In this document: piece by piece, positions 1 to 9,575 of the stretch
Position numbering within the stretch: the first letter of the stretch is position 1
How the letters are laid out: every line of letters begins with the position of its first letter
Assembly: GCA_016707485.1 (NCBI GenBank)
Contig: JADJHN010000003.1
Coordinates: 434,001 to 498,000 of the forward strand
Source: Lysobacterales bacterium
GTDB lineage: Bacteria > Pseudomonadota > Gammaproteobacteria > Xanthomonadales > Rhodanobacteraceae
Reading direction: 5' to 3'
DNA: 64,000 bases
Program-made: the position numbers and the translations under genes
The notes under the pieces: model-generated
Database searches by the model: none
What the model was told of the DNA's origin: nothing
What the model saw: the letters and a program-made list of their open reading frames with translations, nothing else

Positions 1-1152
1 AGGGAAGTTGTAATGGAACAGGAACGGATCCTTCGATTCGCCTTCGACGGCATCGATGATCTGCGCATCGCGGCCGGTACCGAGGGTGACCGTGACCAGC
101 GCCTGGGTTTCACCACGGGTGAACAATGCGGAGCCATGCGTGCGCGGCAGGACGCCGGTGCGGATGGTGATGCCGCGGACATCATCGAGATTGCGGCCAT
201 CGATGCGCTTCCTGGTGGCCAGCACCGAGGCACGCAGGGTGGTGTATTCGAGTTCCGAGAATTCCTTGGACAAGTCGGCGCTGGCCCAGCCATTGGCTTC
301 TGCATCGGCCTTGAGCCCGGCGACAACATCCTTCTTCAGGGCGTTGATTGCGTCACGACGCTCGATCTTGTCGACCACGGCATAGGCCGTTGCCAGGCGA
401 TCGCCGACGGCGCTCCTGATCGCATCGACAATGGCCGGATTGCGTTCCGGAGCCGTCCACGAGAACGATTTCCGACCGACTTCGGCCACGAATTCGTTGA
501 TCGCCTGGATTGCCTGCTTGGCCGCGTTGTGGCCAAAGACGACGGCACCGAGCATGACATCTTCGCTGAGCAGCTTGGCTTCGGATTCGACCATCAATAC
601 CGCATTGGCGGTACCGGCGACGACCAGTTCAAGCTCCGAAGTTTTCAGTTCGGTCGCGGTCGGCATCAGGATGTATTTGCCATTCGCGTAACCAACCTTG
701 GCGGCACCGATCGGGCCGTTGAACGGCAGACCGGACAGGGCCAGGGCGGCGGAGGCACCGAGCAGGGCCGGAATGTCGCCGTCGATATCCGGATTCATCG
801 ACATGACGGTGGCGATGATCTGCACTTCGTTGCGGAAGAACTCGGGAAACAGCGGACGGATCGGGCGATCGATCAGGCGCGAGGTCAGGGTTTCCTTCTC
901 GGTCTGGCGTCCTTCACGCTTGAAGAAGCCACCGGGAATGCGACCACCGGCATAGAACTTCTCCTGGTAGTCGACGGTGAGCGGGAAAAAATCCTGGCCT
1001 TCACGAGCCGACTTGGCACCGACTGCGGTGACCAGCACGACGGTGTCGCCAATGCGGACGATGACGGCACCGCTGGCCTGGCGAGCGATTTCGCCCGTCT
1101 CCAGCGTGACCTGATGATTGCCGTACTGGAATGTCTTGGTTACTTTCGCCAC
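1..1152 (-). CDS. pnp: Polyribonucleotide nucleotidyltransferase (PNPase), 3' part missing
   Basis: PNPase is a phosphorolytic 3'-5' exoribonuclease and degradosome partner. The minus strand reads 384 codons without a stop from a GTG at 1152 (AGGAC about 8 nt upstream) to the window edge. The N-terminus [20 protein letters not shown] and the [24 protein letters not shown] and FLFHYNFP motifs are diagnostic of the first RNase PH domain, the helical domain and the start of the second RNase PH domain. The family is about 700 residues, so the active core and the KH and S1 domains lie outside the window. It follows rpsO by 165 bp, the usual rpsO-pnp pair. The long open frame on the plus strand here is only its antisense shadow. 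Confidence 0.97.
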   Translation of the reverse strand, partial: MAKVTKTFQYGNHQVTLETGEIARQASGAVIVRIGDTVVLVTAVGAKSAREGQDFFPLTVDYQEKFYAGGRIPGGFFKREGRQTEKETLTSRLIDRPIRPLFPEFFRNEVQIIATVMSMNPDIDGDIPALLGASAALALSGLPFNGPIGAAKVGYANGKYILMPTATELKTSELELVVAGTANAVLMVESEAKLLSEDVMLGAVVFGHNAAKQAIQAINEFVAEVGRKSFSWTAPERNPAIVDAIRSAVGDRLATAYAVVDKIERRDAINALKKDVVAGLKADAEANGWASADLSKEFSELEYTTLRASVLATRKRIDGRNLDDVRGITIRTGVLPRTHGSALFTRGETQALVTVTLGTGRDAQIIDAVEGESKDPFLFHYNFP

Positions 1153-1182
1153 GTTATTGTCCTGGGTCCTTTGTCACAAGCG

Positions 1183-1197
1183 TGCCCGACTCGGGCA
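1183..1197 (-). promoter_or_regulatory. Hairpin in the pnp leader
   Basis: TGCCC-GAGTC-GGGCA on the minus strand forms a 5-bp stem 30 nt ahead of the pnp GTG, in the 165-nt rpsO-pnp spacer. A second potential stem (TTCGC/GCGAA) lies near 1267-1281. In E. coli the pnp leader is a stem cut by RNase III and used in autoregulation. That this one does the same is inference. Confidence 0.35.
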
Positions 1198-1317
1198 ACC
1201 CTGCTTCATTTGAAGAGTGCGACCAGGGAGGGCCGCTCTGATATCGCGTGCTGCGCCTGACATGGCATTCGCACGTGGCGAAGGCATGCGGCACTCACTC
1301 ACGGATGAACGCTTGAG

Positions 1318-1587
1318 TTACCTGCGCAGACCGAGGCGTTCGATAAGGGTCTTGTAACGATCGTTGTCCTTGCTCTTCAGATAGTTGAGCAGGCGACGGC
1401 GCTGGTTGACCATCTTCAGCAGGCCGCGACGCGAATGATGATCCTTGTCGTGATCGGCGAAATGCTTGGACAGATGCTCGATGCGGGCCGAGAGCAATGC
1501 CACCTGGACTTCCGGCGAACCGGTGTCGTTGGCAACACGGCCATAATCGGCGATGATCTTGCTGGTTGTTTCTACGTTGAGCGACAT
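1318..1587 (-). CDS. rpsO: 30S ribosomal protein S15
   Basis: This primary 16S rRNA-binding protein of the small subunit has the standard 89 residues: [17 protein letters not shown], then [28 protein letters not shown] and RRRLLNYLK motifs, ending in RLGLRR. The ATG at 1587 was chosen because it gives the family length and has AAGGG about 9 nt upstream. An in-frame extension to 1731 adds 48 residues with no family resemblance. It lies between truB and pnp, the canonical order, with a candidate promoter of its own at 1689-1718. Confidence 0.98.
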   Translation of the reverse strand: MSLNVETTSKIIADYGRVANDTGSPEVQVALLSARIEHLSKHFADHDKDHHSRRGLLKMVNQRRRLLNYLKSKDNDRYKTLIERLGLRR

Positions 1588-1688
1588 GATGAAAACCCTT
1601 ATGGAACGAGGGCGAGGCTTGGGAACAATCACCAGCCGGTGACGGTTACCAAACCCCGCGTTGAAGTTTTTGGCCGGGAAAGCTGCCC

Positions 1689-1718
1689 ATTTTAGCTGGC
1701 AAAGGCGCATCGCAACAA
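1689..1718 (-). promoter_or_regulatory. Candidate sigma-70 promoter for rpsO-pnp
   Basis: On the minus strand TTGTTG (-35, 1713-1718) and TAAAAT (-10, 1689-1694) are separated by 18 nt, about 100 nt upstream of rpsO and just after the truB stop. The -10 matches 5 of 6 consensus positions and the -35 is weak. Confidence 0.45.
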
Positions 1719-1753
1719 GTTCTGCCGACAAAGTTCGCCCAAAAGCCGGCGCA

Positions 1754-2668
1754 TCAGTCCAGATTGAAGCCGCGCAACACCCGCAAAAGCCCGTCTGATC
1801 CCGTTTCCGCCACCGCCAGCAGGGAACCCGTGCTGGATCTGGCCAGGCAGATTCCAGGCGAAGCGGAAACCTGAACGGCCTGACCCTGACGAAGCCTGGT
1901 GCTGTCGGTCTCGTCGAGGATCGTTTCCGGATAGCCGATCAGCCCTGCCTCGATGGGCAACAGCAGGCTGTCGAGCGCCTCGCCACCCGCGGCCGCTGCC
2001 TCTTCCAGTTCGGCCAGCGTGTGCATCCGCGGCGTACGAAACGGTTCCACCCAAAGTCGGCGCAAGGCGGTTACATGCGCACCACAGCCGAGTGCTTCGC
2101 CCAGATCGCGCACCAGGCTGCGCACGTAGGTGCCGGAGCCGCATTCGACATGCAGGCGCAGGCGATCGCCCTGCCGCTCAAGCAGGTCCAACCGATGCAC
2201 CTCGACCTCGCGCGCGTCGATCTCGATGTCCTCGCCACGACGGGCGCGCTGGTAAAGGCGCTCGCCGCCGCGCTTGAGGGCCGAGTAGATGGGCGGAACC
2301 TGCTTGATCGTGCCACGCAACGGTGCCAGCGCGCTTTCGATCATCCGCTCACCGATCTCCGGGACTGGCCGCGTCTCGATGACCTTGCCCGCGGCATCGG
2401 CACTGTCCGTACTCACGCCAAGCAGGCATTCGGTCACATACGCCTTGCTCGATCCGATCAGCAGCCCGGCGATCTTGGTCGCCTCGCCAAAGCACAAGGG
2501 CAAGAGGCCGGTGGCCAGCGGATCGAGGCTGCCGGTATGTCCGCCCTTGGCCGCCCGATACAACAAGCGGGCCTTCTGCAAGGCCTGGTTTGAACTCAAG
2601 CCCTGCGGCTTGTCGAGCAGGAGGATGCCGTCGACATCACGCCATTGGATCCTTGCCGCGCGCCGCAC
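1754..2668 (-). CDS. truB: tRNA pseudouridine(55) synthase TruB
   Basis: It isomerises U55 in the T-loop of tRNAs. The 304-residue product has the TruB signature [17 protein letters not shown] with the catalytic Asp at residue 49, preceded by [27 protein letters not shown] lies in the middle and a PUA-like tail ends in [11 protein letters not shown]. Length fits the family. The start follows the rbfA stop by 5 bp, indicating co-transcription in the nusA-infB operon, and rpsO lies downstream. Confidence 0.97.
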   Translation of the reverse strand: MRRAARIQWRDVDGILLLDKPQGLSSNQALQKARLLYRAAKGGHTGSLDPLATGLLPLCFGEATKIAGLLIGSSKAYVTECLLGVSTDSADAAGKVIETRPVPEIGERMIESALAPLRGTIKQVPPIYSALKRGGERLYQRARRGEDIEIDAREVEVHRLDLLERQGDRLRLHVECGSGTYVRSLVRDLGEALGCGAHVTALRRLWVEPFRTPRMHTLAELEEAAAAGGEALDSLLLPIEAGLIGYPETILDETDSTRLRQGQAVQVSASPGICLARSSTGSLLAVAETGSDGLLRVLRGFNLD

Positions 2669-2673
2669 GACGA

Positions 2674-3021
2674 TCAGTCTTCTTTCGGCGCGTTCTCACG
2701 CAGCAACTGTTCGATGCGCTCGCCGTTGTCCACGGAGTCATCGTAGTGGAAGCGGATTTCCGGCACGCGGCGCATCTTCAACGTCCGCGAAAGCTCGCGA
2801 CGGAATTCGAATGCCATTTCGTTCAAGGCCTTGACCGCGGCTTTCGATTCCCCGGAGACCAGCGTGGTGACAAACACCTTGGCCAGGTCCAGGTCCCGGG
2901 TCACCTCGACATCGGACACGCTCACCGACGGCAGTGCGTGATCACGCACGGCCTGGTGCACGAGCACTGCAATCTCCTTGCGCAACTGCACGGCAATACG
3001 ATCGGAACGGGTGAAGTTCAT
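2674..3021 (-). CDS. rbfA: 30S ribosome-binding factor A
   Basis: RbfA is a late 30S maturation factor with a single KH-like domain that acts near the 16S 5' helix. The 115-residue frame begins MNFTRSDRIAVQLRKEIAVL and contains the conserved VSVSDVEVTRDLDLAKVFVT and LKMRRVPEIRFHYDDSVD segments. It lies between infB and truB in the canonical order. The 139-bp gap to infB is almost wholly occupied by a GGGAAT inverted-repeat element that begins 6 nt before the ATG, leaving little room for a normal ribosome-binding site. Confidence 0.97.
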   Translation of the reverse strand: MNFTRSDRIAVQLRKEIAVLVHQAVRDHALPSVSVSDVEVTRDLDLAKVFVTTLVSGESKAAVKALNEMAFEFRRELSRTLKMRRVPEIRFHYDDSVDNGERIEQLLRENAPKED

Positions 3022-3027
3022 GAGAAC

Positions 3028-3148
3028 GGGAATCGGGAATGGGGAATGGGGAATGGCCAGGAGCAGGAAATCGACAATGGGGTGGATCGGGCAGCTACGA
3101 GAATACGCTCTGGCTTCTGCTCCTACCTATTCCCCATTCCCCATTCCC
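3028..3148. repeat. Long inverted-repeat element, GGGAAT type (copy 1)
   Basis: The left arm (3035-3056) and right arm (3126-3148) pair over 20 nt of GGGAATGGGGAATGGGGAAT. The stem can extend past a short mismatch into AGGAGCAG on the left (3059-3066) and its complement CTGCTCCT on the right. The loop is about 50-70 nt. It fills the infB-rbfA spacer. A second copy is at 20245-20370. Similar GGGAATGGGGAAT-like intergenic repeats are, from memory, common in Lysobacterales genomes. Confidence 0.85.
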
Positions 3149-3160
3149 TACTCCCAGCCT

Positions 3161-5785
3161 TCAGAGCGTCCGCTGCACTTCGATGCGCTCGAAGCACTCG
3201 ATCTGGTCGCCGGGCTTGACGTCGTTGTATTGCTTGACGGCAATACCGCACTCGGTGCCGTTGCGCACTTCGTCGACCAATTCCTTGAAGCGGCGCAGCG
3301 ATTCGAGTTCGCCCTCGAAGATCACCGTGCTGTCGCGCAGGACGCGGATCGGCTTGTTGCGCTTGACCGTGCCCTCGATGACCATGCAACCGGCCACGGC
3401 GCCGAACTTCGAGGAGCGGAAGACATCCCGCACTTCGGCGATACCGATGATTTCCTCGCGGATTTCGACACCGAGCAAGCCGGTCGCAACCTGCTTCACC
3501 TGGTCGATCACGTCATAGATGATGGAGAAGTAACGCAGATCAAGCCCGTTCGTTTCAACGACACGACGTGCTGCGGCATCGGCGCGCACGTTGAAACCGA
3601 TGATCGTGGCTTTCGACGAGGCGGCACGTGTTGCATCGGATTCGGTGATGCCGCCGACGCCGGAGGAAATCACGTTGATCTTGATCATGTCGTTGCTGAG
3701 CGCAGTCAGCGACTGGCGCAAGGCCTCGACCGAACCCTGCACATCGGCCTTGATGACGAGATTGAGCGACAACTGCTCCTCGCTCTGGCCCATCTGCGCA
3801 AGCACGTCTTCCATGCGATTGCCGGCGGCGGCAACCAGGCGCGTCTCGCGGCGCTTGGAATCGCGCTGGCTGGCAACATCCTTGGCCAGGCGCTCGTCGG
3901 CAACGACGACAAAGTCGTCTCCCGCCTCGGGTACGCCGGACAAGCCGAGCAACTGCACCGGAATGGACGGGCCGGCCTCGTCAACCTGCTTGCCCGCCTC
4001 GTCGAACAAGGCGCGCACGCGGCCGTACTCGACGCCGCAGACGACAAAGTCGCCCTTCTTCAAGGTGCCTTGCTGAACGAGCACGGTCGCGACCGGGCCG
4101 CGGCCCTTGTCCAGGCTCGACTCGATCACCGCGCCGGATGCGCGGCCTTCGCGCACCGCGGCCAGCTCCATCAATTCGGCTTGCAGCGAGATCGCCTCGA
4201 GCAGATCGTCGATGCCAGTGCCTGCCTTTGCCGAGACCGGCACGAACTGCACGTCGCCGCCCCAGTCCTCGGACATGACTTCGTGCTGGGCCAGGCCCTG
4301 CTTGACGTTGTCCGGATTGGCTTCCGGCTTGTCCATCTTGTTCATCGCCACGATCAACGGCACGTTGGCGGCACGCGCGTGCTTGATCGCCTCGACGGTC
4401 TGCGGCTTCACGCCATCGTCGGCAGCGACGACAAGAATGATGATGTCGGTGGCCTGGGCCCCACGCTGCCGCATCGAGGTGAACGCGGCGTGGCCCGGCG
4501 TATCGAGGAAGGTGATCACGCCCTTCGGCGTGTTCACGTGATAGGCGCCGATATGCTGGGTGATGCCCCCGGCCTCGCCCGTCGCGACCTTGGTGCGGCG
4601 GATCGTATCCAGCAGCGAGGTCTTGCCGTGATCGACGTGCCCCATGATCGTTACCACCGGCGGACGCGGTTCGACAGTGCCCGTGGTTTCGGCATGCGCC
4701 AGCAGGTCGACCTCGGCATCATTCGCCGATGCCTTCACCGCGGTATGGCCAAACTCCTCGACCACGAGTTGCGCCGTGTCGTGATCGATGACTTCATTGA
4801 TGGTCGCCATGACGCCCATCTTGAACAGGGACTTGACGACATCGGCACCCTTGGCCGCCATGCGCTGGGCGAGGTCGGCCACGCTGATCGTCTCGCCAAT
4901 CTCGACTTCGCGCACGACCGGTGCCGAGGGCCGCGAGAATCCATGCGTTCCGGAGGTACGCGACGGCTCGGCAGGACGCGCGCGCGGCTTCTTGCGCCCG
5001 GTGCGCCGTGCGGCGCCTTCCTGCGAGAGATGCAACTCGTTGCCGAAATACTTCTTCGACGGAGGCGAGCTGTCGCCATCGCGTCCACGATGACCGCCGG
5101 CGTGCTTGGGCTTGCCATGGCGGCTCGCTCCTTCCGCAGCGGATGCGCGATCGTCGGTGCGGCGCGGGCGTTCGAGCGGCGCTTCGGCTAGGGTGGCGGC
5201 AGGCTTTGGCGTGGTCACGCGCGGCACTTCGACTTCTGCCGGTTCCGCCGACGCGGCGCTTGCCTGCGCGGCGGCGCGCTCGGCTTCGTCGGCCTTGCGC
5301 TTTGCTTCTTCGGCAGCCTTGATCCTGGCTTCCTCTTCCTGACGGCGGCGATCGGCTTCCTGGCGCGCCTGGTCTTCGGCATCACGTTTGGCCTGCGACT
5401 CTTCCAGCTTGCGCAGCGCGTCTTCGCGCTCGGGATCGATCGACTTGCCCTGATCCTCGACCACGCTGCGCTTGACGTAGGTGCGCTTCTGCCGCACCTC
5501 GACATTGACGGTCTTCGCCGCCGCGCCACGCTGCCCCGCGTTCACCGTCAACTCGCTGACGGTGCGACGCTTGAGTGTCACCTGCCGCGGCGCATTGTCA
5601 TCACTGCCGGCTTCGCGCTTGCCATGGTTGCGGCGCAGAAAACCGAGCAGCTTGACCTTTTCGGTGCTGCTGATCGATTGCTCCGGGTCGGAGAAACTCA
5701 TGCCGGCTTCAGCCAGCTGCGCGAGCAGCTTGTCCACCGGAGTGGCCAGCATCGTGGCCAGTTGCTTGATTGTTACGTCCGACAT
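3161..5785 (-). CDS. infB: Translation initiation factor IF-2
   Basis: IF-2 is the GTPase that brings fMet-tRNA to the 30S P site and promotes subunit joining. The 874-residue product begins with the IF2_N module ([24 protein letters not shown]). A highly charged Glu/Arg/Ala/Lys linker follows to about residue 260. The G domain starts near residue 380 with GHVDHGKT (G1), DTPGH (G3) and NKMD (G4), followed by domains II-IV ending in [13 protein letters not shown]. It sits 89 bp after nusA. The lysine- and alanine-rich linker is normal for proteobacterial IF-2. Confidence 0.98.
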   Translation of the reverse strand: MSDVTIKQLATMLATPVDKLLAQLAEAGMSFSDPEQSISSTEKVKLLGFLRRNHGKREAGSDDNAPRQVTLKRRTVSELTVNAGQRGAAAKTVNVEVRQKRTYVKRSVVEDQGKSIDPEREDALRKLEESQAKRDAEDQARQEADRRRQEEEARIKAAEEAKRKADEAERAAAQASAASAEPAEVEVPRVTTPKPAATLAEAPLERPRRTDDRASAAEGASRHGKPKHAGGHRGRDGDSSPPSKKYFGNELHLSQEGAARRTGRKKPRARPAEPSRTSGTHGFSRPSAPVVREVEIGETISVADLAQRMAAKGADVVKSLFKMGVMATINEVIDHDTAQLVVEEFGHTAVKASANDAEVDLLAHAETTGTVEPRPPVVTIMGHVDHGKTSLLDTIRRTKVATGEAGGITQHIGAYHVNTPKGVITFLDTPGHAAFTSMRQRGAQATDIIILVVAADDGVKPQTVEAIKHARAANVPLIVAMNKMDKPEANPDNVKQGLAQHEVMSEDWGGDVQFVPVSAKAGTGIDDLLEAISLQAELMELAAVREGRASGAVIESSLDKGRGPVATVLVQQGTLKKGDFVVCGVEYGRVRALFDEAGKQVDEAGPSIPVQLLGLSGVPEAGDDFVVVADERLAKDVASQRDSKRRETRLVAAAGNRMEDVLAQMGQSEEQLSLNLVIKADVQGSVEALRQSLTALSNDMIKINVISSGVGGITESDATRAASSKATIIGFNVRADAAARRVVETNGLDLRYFSIIYDVIDQVKQVATGLLGVEIREEIIGIAEVRDVFRSSKFGAVAGCMVIEGTVKRNKPIRVLRDSTVIFEGELESLRRFKELVDEVRNGTECGIAVKQYNDVKPGDQIECFERIEVQRTL

Positions 5786-5874
5786 TTTCTCTTTACTCCT
5801 GACCTGCCCGCGATTGCCTAACTCTTCTCGACGCTCCGCCGCGGGCCATGCCTGCAGCAGTGGAAGTCGGAGAG

Positions 5875-7359
5875 TCAGGTGTTGCGTGCCGCCATAATCA
5901 ATGCTGCCGCGCGCTTCTCATCGATGCCCTCGATAGCCAGTTCGATCAGCTCGTCGGTGGCGAGATCAGCCAGGTTCTCGCGCGAAACGATGCCGTGCTG
6001 GGCCAGTTCGTAAGCCAGCTCTTCGTCCATCGACTCGACTTCGAGCAGATCATCAGCCGGCTTGTTCTCGTCGATTCCTTCCTCGACCATCAGGGCATCG
6101 GTCAGCAAGGCATCCCGCGCGCGTGCGCGCAGCTCCTCGACGATGTCTTCATCGAAACCATCGATCGCCAGCAGCTCGGCAGTCGGCACATAGGCGATTT
6201 CCTCGACGGTCGAGAAACCTTCCTGGACCAGGATCTGGGCAATTTCGTTGTCGACTTCAAGCTTTTCGACAAACAAGGCGCGCGCGGCCTCCTGTTCGCT
6301 CTCGCTCTTCTCGCGAACCTGGTCGGCGGTCATCACGTTGAGTTGCCAGCCGGTCAACTTGCTGGCGAGGCGCACGTTCTGGCCGCCGCGTCCGATCGCC
6401 TGGGACAGCTTGTCCTCGGCCACCGCGATGTCCATCGAGTGTTTTTCCTCATCGACGATGATCGATTGCACTTCGGCGGGGGCCATCGCATTGATGACGA
6501 ACTGCGCGCTGTTCTCGTTCCACAGGACGATGTCGATGCGTTCGCCGTTGAGCTCGTTGGAGACCGCCTGCACGCGCGATCCGCGCATGCCGATGCAGGC
6601 ACCGATCGGATCGGTGCGATGGTCGTGGGCGAGCACGGCGATCTTGGCGCGGTCGCCGGCATCACGCGCGCAAGCCTTGATCTCGACCAGGCCCTGGCCG
6701 ACTTCCGGCACCTCGAGCTTGAACAACTCGATCATGAACTCCGGTGCCGTGCGCGAGATGAACAGCTGTGGGCCACGCGGCTCCGAGCGCACCTCGTACA
6801 GATAGCCGCGCACCCGATCGCCGGCGCGAACGGCTTCACGCGGAATCGACTTGTCGCGGGAAATGAAGGCCTCGGCATTGCCTCCGAGATCGATGTACAG
6901 GTTGCCGCGCTCGACGCGCTTGACGATACCGGTGATCAACTCACCGACGCGATCGGCATAGGCTTCGACGATCTGTGCACGCTCGGCTTCACGCACGCGC
7001 TGGACGATGACCTGTTTGGCTGCCTGCGCCGCGATGCGCCCGAATTCGGGATTCTCGATCTGCTCTTCGATGAATTCGCCGACTGCGCTGCCCGGCTTGA
7101 GATCCACGGCATCCATCAGGCGTACCTGCCAATCGGGAGATTCCATGACCGCATCATCGGCGACCACTTCCCAGCGTCGGAATGTCTCGTATTCGCCGGA
7201 ATGCTTGTCGATCGACACGCGCGCCAGCACTTCCTCGGTCGGATAGCGCTTCTTCGCCGCCGAAGCGAGTGCCGCTTCCATCGCCTCGAAGATGACATCC
7301 TTGGGGACGCCCTTTTCGTTGGCTACCGCATCGACCACCAGCAATAGTTCTTTGCTCAT
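5875..7359 (-). CDS. nusA: Transcription termination/antitermination protein NusA
   Basis: NusA binds RNA polymerase and nascent RNA and modulates pausing, termination and antitermination. The 494 residues read [20 protein letters not shown] at the N-terminus, then an S1 domain, two KH domains ([35 protein letters not shown]) and two C-terminal helix-hairpin repeats rich in Glu/Asp ([36 protein letters not shown]). Length matches gamma-proteobacterial NusA. It is preceded by rimP (33-bp gap) and followed by infB. The terminator upstream of rimP may be one of its own targets. Confidence 0.98.
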   Translation of the reverse strand: MSKELLLVVDAVANEKGVPKDVIFEAMEAALASAAKKRYPTEEVLARVSIDKHSGEYETFRRWEVVADDAVMESPDWQVRLMDAVDLKPGSAVGEFIEEQIENPEFGRIAAQAAKQVIVQRVREAERAQIVEAYADRVGELITGIVKRVERGNLYIDLGGNAEAFISRDKSIPREAVRAGDRVRGYLYEVRSEPRGPQLFISRTAPEFMIELFKLEVPEVGQGLVEIKACARDAGDRAKIAVLAHDHRTDPIGACIGMRGSRVQAVSNELNGERIDIVLWNENSAQFVINAMAPAEVQSIIVDEEKHSMDIAVAEDKLSQAIGRGGQNVRLASKLTGWQLNVMTADQVREKSESEQEAARALFVEKLEVDNEIAQILVQEGFSTVEEIAYVPTAELLAIDGFDEDIVEELRARARDALLTDALMVEEGIDENKPADDLLEVESMDEELAYELAQHGIVSRENLADLATDELIELAIEGIDEKRAAALIMAARNT

Positions 7360-7392
7360 CCTGTCAACTCCTGAGCGACTGTCGCAACAGCC

Positions 7393-7920
7393 TCACTTGT
7401 GTTTCGGCCCGCGCTTGCGCGATCCGGTGTTCTCGTTCTTTTTCGGCGCCGCGGCAAAACCCAATGCCGCGTAATCCGGCACCAACTTCGCCTTGACGAT
7501 GTTGGCGTGCACGATGTGCACGTCCTTGCCGTCCTGATCGAGCTGGATGCGATCGTCCTCGACAGCCTTGATGCGACCCTGGAAGCGGTGACGCCCATCG
7601 ATCGGCAAGGCCACGTTGATCTTCGCCTCGCTGCCGACGAAGCGGCTGAAGTGCGCGATCGTGAACAGCGGTCGATCAATGCCGGGCGACGAAACCTCGA
7701 GGGTGTAGCGACCTTCGATCGGGTCGTTGACATCCATCAGCGCGGAAATCTCGCGGCTGACCCGCTCGCAATCCTCGATCGTCACCGCTCGCTCCGGCGC
7801 ATCGATGAAGACGCGCAGCAGGCTGCTGCCGCGGCTCGGACTGAACTCGATGCCAACGAATTCCAGGCCGAGGTCGGTGACCAGCGGTGTCAGAAGTTCA
7901 TTGAGTTTCTCGTTCGTCAC
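7393..7920 (-). CDS. rimP: Ribosome maturation factor RimP
   Basis: RimP helps assemble the 30S subunit. Family blocks are visible: LGLEFVGIEF, DDCERVSREIS-like (IEDCERVSREISALMD), IEGRYTLEVSSPGIDRPLF and the C-terminal SH3-like part. I place the start at the GTG at 7920 (175 aa), which gives the usual family N-terminus. An in-frame TTG at 7953 would add 11 residues but lies inside the U-tract of the terminator at 7951-7978, so it is unlikely. It is the first protein gene of the rimP-nusA-infB-rbfA-truB operon, and ends in a Lys/Arg-rich tail. Confidence 0.93.
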   Translation of the reverse strand: MTNEKLNELLTPLVTDLGLEFVGIEFSPSRGSSLLRVFIDAPERAVTIEDCERVSREISALMDVNDPIEGRYTLEVSSPGIDRPLFTIAHFSRFVGSEAKINVALPIDGRHRFQGRIKAVEDDRIQLDQDGKDVHIVHANIVKAKLVPDYAALGFAAAPKKNENTGSRKRGPKHK

Positions 7921-7950
7921 TGCGATTCGTGATCCCGCTGCAAAATCCGC

Positions 7951-7978
7951 CAAAAAAAAATGGGCGCAAGGCCCATTC
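7951..7978 (-). terminator. Intrinsic terminator between tRNA-fMet and rimP
   Basis: On the minus strand AATGGGC-CTTGC-GCCCATT forms a 7-bp stem, followed at once by nine T. It ends the initiator tRNA transcript, or attenuates transcription into rimP-nusA-infB, since no clear promoter is visible between it and rimP. Confidence 0.85.
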
Positions 7979-8040
7979 CAGAATTCACCGTTGTCTGCTT
8001 CTCCGGCATCGGTGATCGCGCATCCTGCGCTTTCCCGGCA

Positions 8041-8064
8041 GAAGGGCCACCGTAGTGGCCCTTC
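8041..8064 (-). other. Strong hairpin 3' of tRNA-fMet
   Basis: GAAGGGCCAC and GTGGCCCTTC form a perfect 10-bp stem with a 4-nt loop, 11 nt after the encoded CCA end of the tRNA. There is no U-tract, so it is more likely a pause, processing or RNA-stability element than a terminator. Confidence 0.6.
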
Positions 8065-8074
8065 GCTGGAAACC

Positions 8075-8151
8075 TGGTAGCGGGGGCAGGATTTGAACCT
8101 GCGACCTTCGGGTTATGAGCCCGACGAGCTGCCAGACTGCTCCACCCCGCA
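8075..8151 (-). tRNA. Initiator tRNA-fMet (CAU)
   Basis: A 77-nt cloverleaf with encoded CCA. The anticodon loop is CTCATAA (CAT) flanked by GGG/CCC in the anticodon stem, the hallmark of bacterial initiator tRNA. The T-loop is TTCAAAT. Positions 1 and 72 are T and T, so the first acceptor pair is unpaired as required for an initiator, but it is not the usual C1-A72. It leads the rimP-nusA-infB operon as metY does in E. coli. Confidence 0.95.
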
Positions 8152-8163
8152 TCAGAGCCGCGC

Positions 8164-8192
8164 ATTGTAACGACCTGGCACGGATGACGCAA
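8164..8192 (-). promoter_or_regulatory. Sigma-70 promoter of the tRNA-fMet/nusA operon
   Basis: TTGCGT (8187-8192) and TACAAT (8164-8169) on the minus strand with an ideal 17-nt spacer. The -10 ends 12 nt before the tRNA 5' end, leaving about a 5-nt leader. Confidence 0.75.
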
Positions 8193-8277
8193 GGAAGATT
8201 GCGCATCGGCATTGCAGAGCGCCTCGGCTGGGATTCATTGCATGTCGAAACACCGAGTGCGCGGCGGCAGGCGGAAC

Positions 8278-8745
8278 TCAGGCTTGTGGTGGTGCGCCCG
8301 GCTTGCGCGCAGGCGCCGGCTTGCGCCAGACCAGCCACGCCGACAAGACGATGGCGAGGATCAAGGTGCCGATGTGAAACAGGCTCATGTCGGCCCAGGC
8401 CACGGCACCGGCCATGTCCGGGCCGATACTGGTCAACGCCGAGCGCATGGGGATACCCAGATACGAAGCCACCTTGGCGGCGGCCAGCAGATAACTCGCA
8501 TAGGCACTGGCCAGGGCAGTGCTGAACATTGCAATCAGCACGCCCATGCCCGATTGGGCAAAACCCTGGCGGCGCACGACCACCGCCACGATCAGGCCGG
8601 CCAGCAAGGACAAGCCAATCAGGTCGACACGCGCATACAACTGCAGCACGCACCAGACTGCTCCTGCGGCCAGCGCCACCATCAAGGCCGTGGCCACGGC
8701 AAGCAGGTACGCAGTGATCGATCGTTGCGGCTGCGCGGCAGTCAT
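8278..8745 (-). CDS. Small integral membrane protein of unknown function
   Basis: Not recognised. The 155-residue frame has a short polar N-terminus (MTAAQPQRS) and four hydrophobic segments: around LLAVATALMVALAAGAVWCV, LIGLSLLAGLIVAVVV, GVLIAMFSTALASAYASYLL and FHIGTLILAIVLSAWLVW. It ends in a Pro/Lys-rich cytosolic-looking tail (RKPAPARKPGAPPQA). An alternative GTG start at 8763 adds six residues. It is transcribed on the same strand as the downstream tRNA-fMet gene, but that gene has its own promoter. High third-position GC and the coherent hydrophobic pattern support a real gene. No function is claimed. Confidence 0.7.
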   Translation of the reverse strand: MTAAQPQRSITAYLLAVATALMVALAAGAVWCVLQLYARVDLIGLSLLAGLIVAVVVRRQGFAQSGMGVLIAMFSTALASAYASYLLAAAKVASYLGIPMRSALTSIGPDMAGAVAWADMSLFHIGTLILAIVLSAWLVWRKPAPARKPGAPPQA

Positions 8746-8819
8746 CGAGCCGCCCGTGGACACGGCCTTGCAGGTACATCGTTCATCGGATTCGCGGAAT
8801 GGCCGGAGGAAGCCGGATT

Positions 8820-9491
8820 CTAGCTTCCGCCAAGCTGCCGCGACCAGCGTGCGGAAAATTTGCGGACGGAGTCCGGCAGCGCCAACCCCGGCGTCGCATC
8901 GTCGGCAGCAATCGGCTCGCCGCTGGAAAGAGCGAGCGGAATGACCCCGGACCAGATCGGCAGAGCCCGGTCAGCCGGATCATCCTTGGGTCCGCCGTTG
9001 CGGACCTTGGCACTGGCGTCCTCGATCTGCACGCGCAACAGTGCGGTGGCATTGATCTCGTTGTCATCGGCAGGCCGTGCTTCCGCGGCTCTCCCGGGCA
9101 ACATGGCATCGACGAAGCGGACAAGAATCGCCGCCTTTTCGGAAGTATCGGCAACCGCCACAGCCTTGCCGAAGGCGACCACCGAGCGGTAATTCATCGA
9201 ATGATGGAAGTGGGAACGCGCCAGCACCATGCCATCGATCAGGGTCACGCACAGGCAGGTATCGATACCCTCGCCCAACGATTTCAACAGACGACTGGCA
9301 ATCGATCCGTGCAGGTAGAGGACATCGCCTTCGCGGACATACAGCATCGGGATGACGAATGGCTGGCCGCCGCCGTCGGCAAAGGACACATGGGCAATCC
9401 AGCCTGCGTCCAGGATGGCATGGATGCTTGCCTGATCGTAATGGCCGCGCTGGGCGACTCTGCGGACCTTGTTGCGTGGATGCGCGTGCAT
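8820..9491 (-). CDS. Pyridoxamine 5'-phosphate oxidase-family flavin-binding protein
   Basis: A 223-residue split-barrel protein of the PPOX-like/FMN-binding superfamily (PF12900 type). N-terminal RRVAQRGHYDQASIHAILDAGWIAHVSF is followed by PFVIPMLYVREGDVLYLHGSIASRLLK, then ARSHFHHSMNYRSVVAFGKA. These correspond to the strand-turn-strand core and flavin-pocket His/Ser/Asn residues of that family. The ATG at 9491 has AGGAG 7 nt upstream. It diverges from a MocR-type regulator 84 bp away, an arrangement seen often for this pair, so that regulator probably controls it. Substrate unknown. Confidence 0.88.
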   Translation of the reverse strand: MHAHPRNKVRRVAQRGHYDQASIHAILDAGWIAHVSFADGGGQPFVIPMLYVREGDVLYLHGSIASRLLKSLGEGIDTCLCVTLIDGMVLARSHFHHSMNYRSVVAFGKAVAVADTSEKAAILVRFVDAMLPGRAAEARPADDNEINATALLRVQIEDASAKVRNGGPKDDPADRALPIWSGVIPLALSSGEPIAADDATPGLALPDSVRKFSARWSRQLGGS

Positions 9492-9520
9492 TGGATCTCC
9501 TCGGCTGCATGGACTTGACG

Positions 9521-9548
9521 CAACCAGCATGACGTCGGAAATTGGTTG
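9521..9548. promoter_or_regulatory. Possible operator between the divergent PPOX-like gene and the MocR regulator
   Basis: The inverted repeat CAACCA (9521-9526) and TGGTTG (9543-9548), centre-to-centre 22 bp (about two helical turns), lies between the divergent starts. That a GntR/MocR dimer binds it is inference. Confidence 0.35.
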
Positions 9549-9575
9549 TCTGCAGTGCCACCCTGGCACAAATGC

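Noticed and set aside
13..1260. 415-residue open frame on the plus strand
   Set aside because: Antisense of pnp; high-GC genes leave long shadow frames and the sequence has no family resemblance.
2978..5191. 737-residue plus-strand frame
   Set aside because: Antisense of infB and of the repeat element; infB is certain by its GTPase motifs.
5848..7347. 499-residue plus-strand frame
   Set aside because: Antisense of nusA, whose S1/KH motifs are unambiguous.
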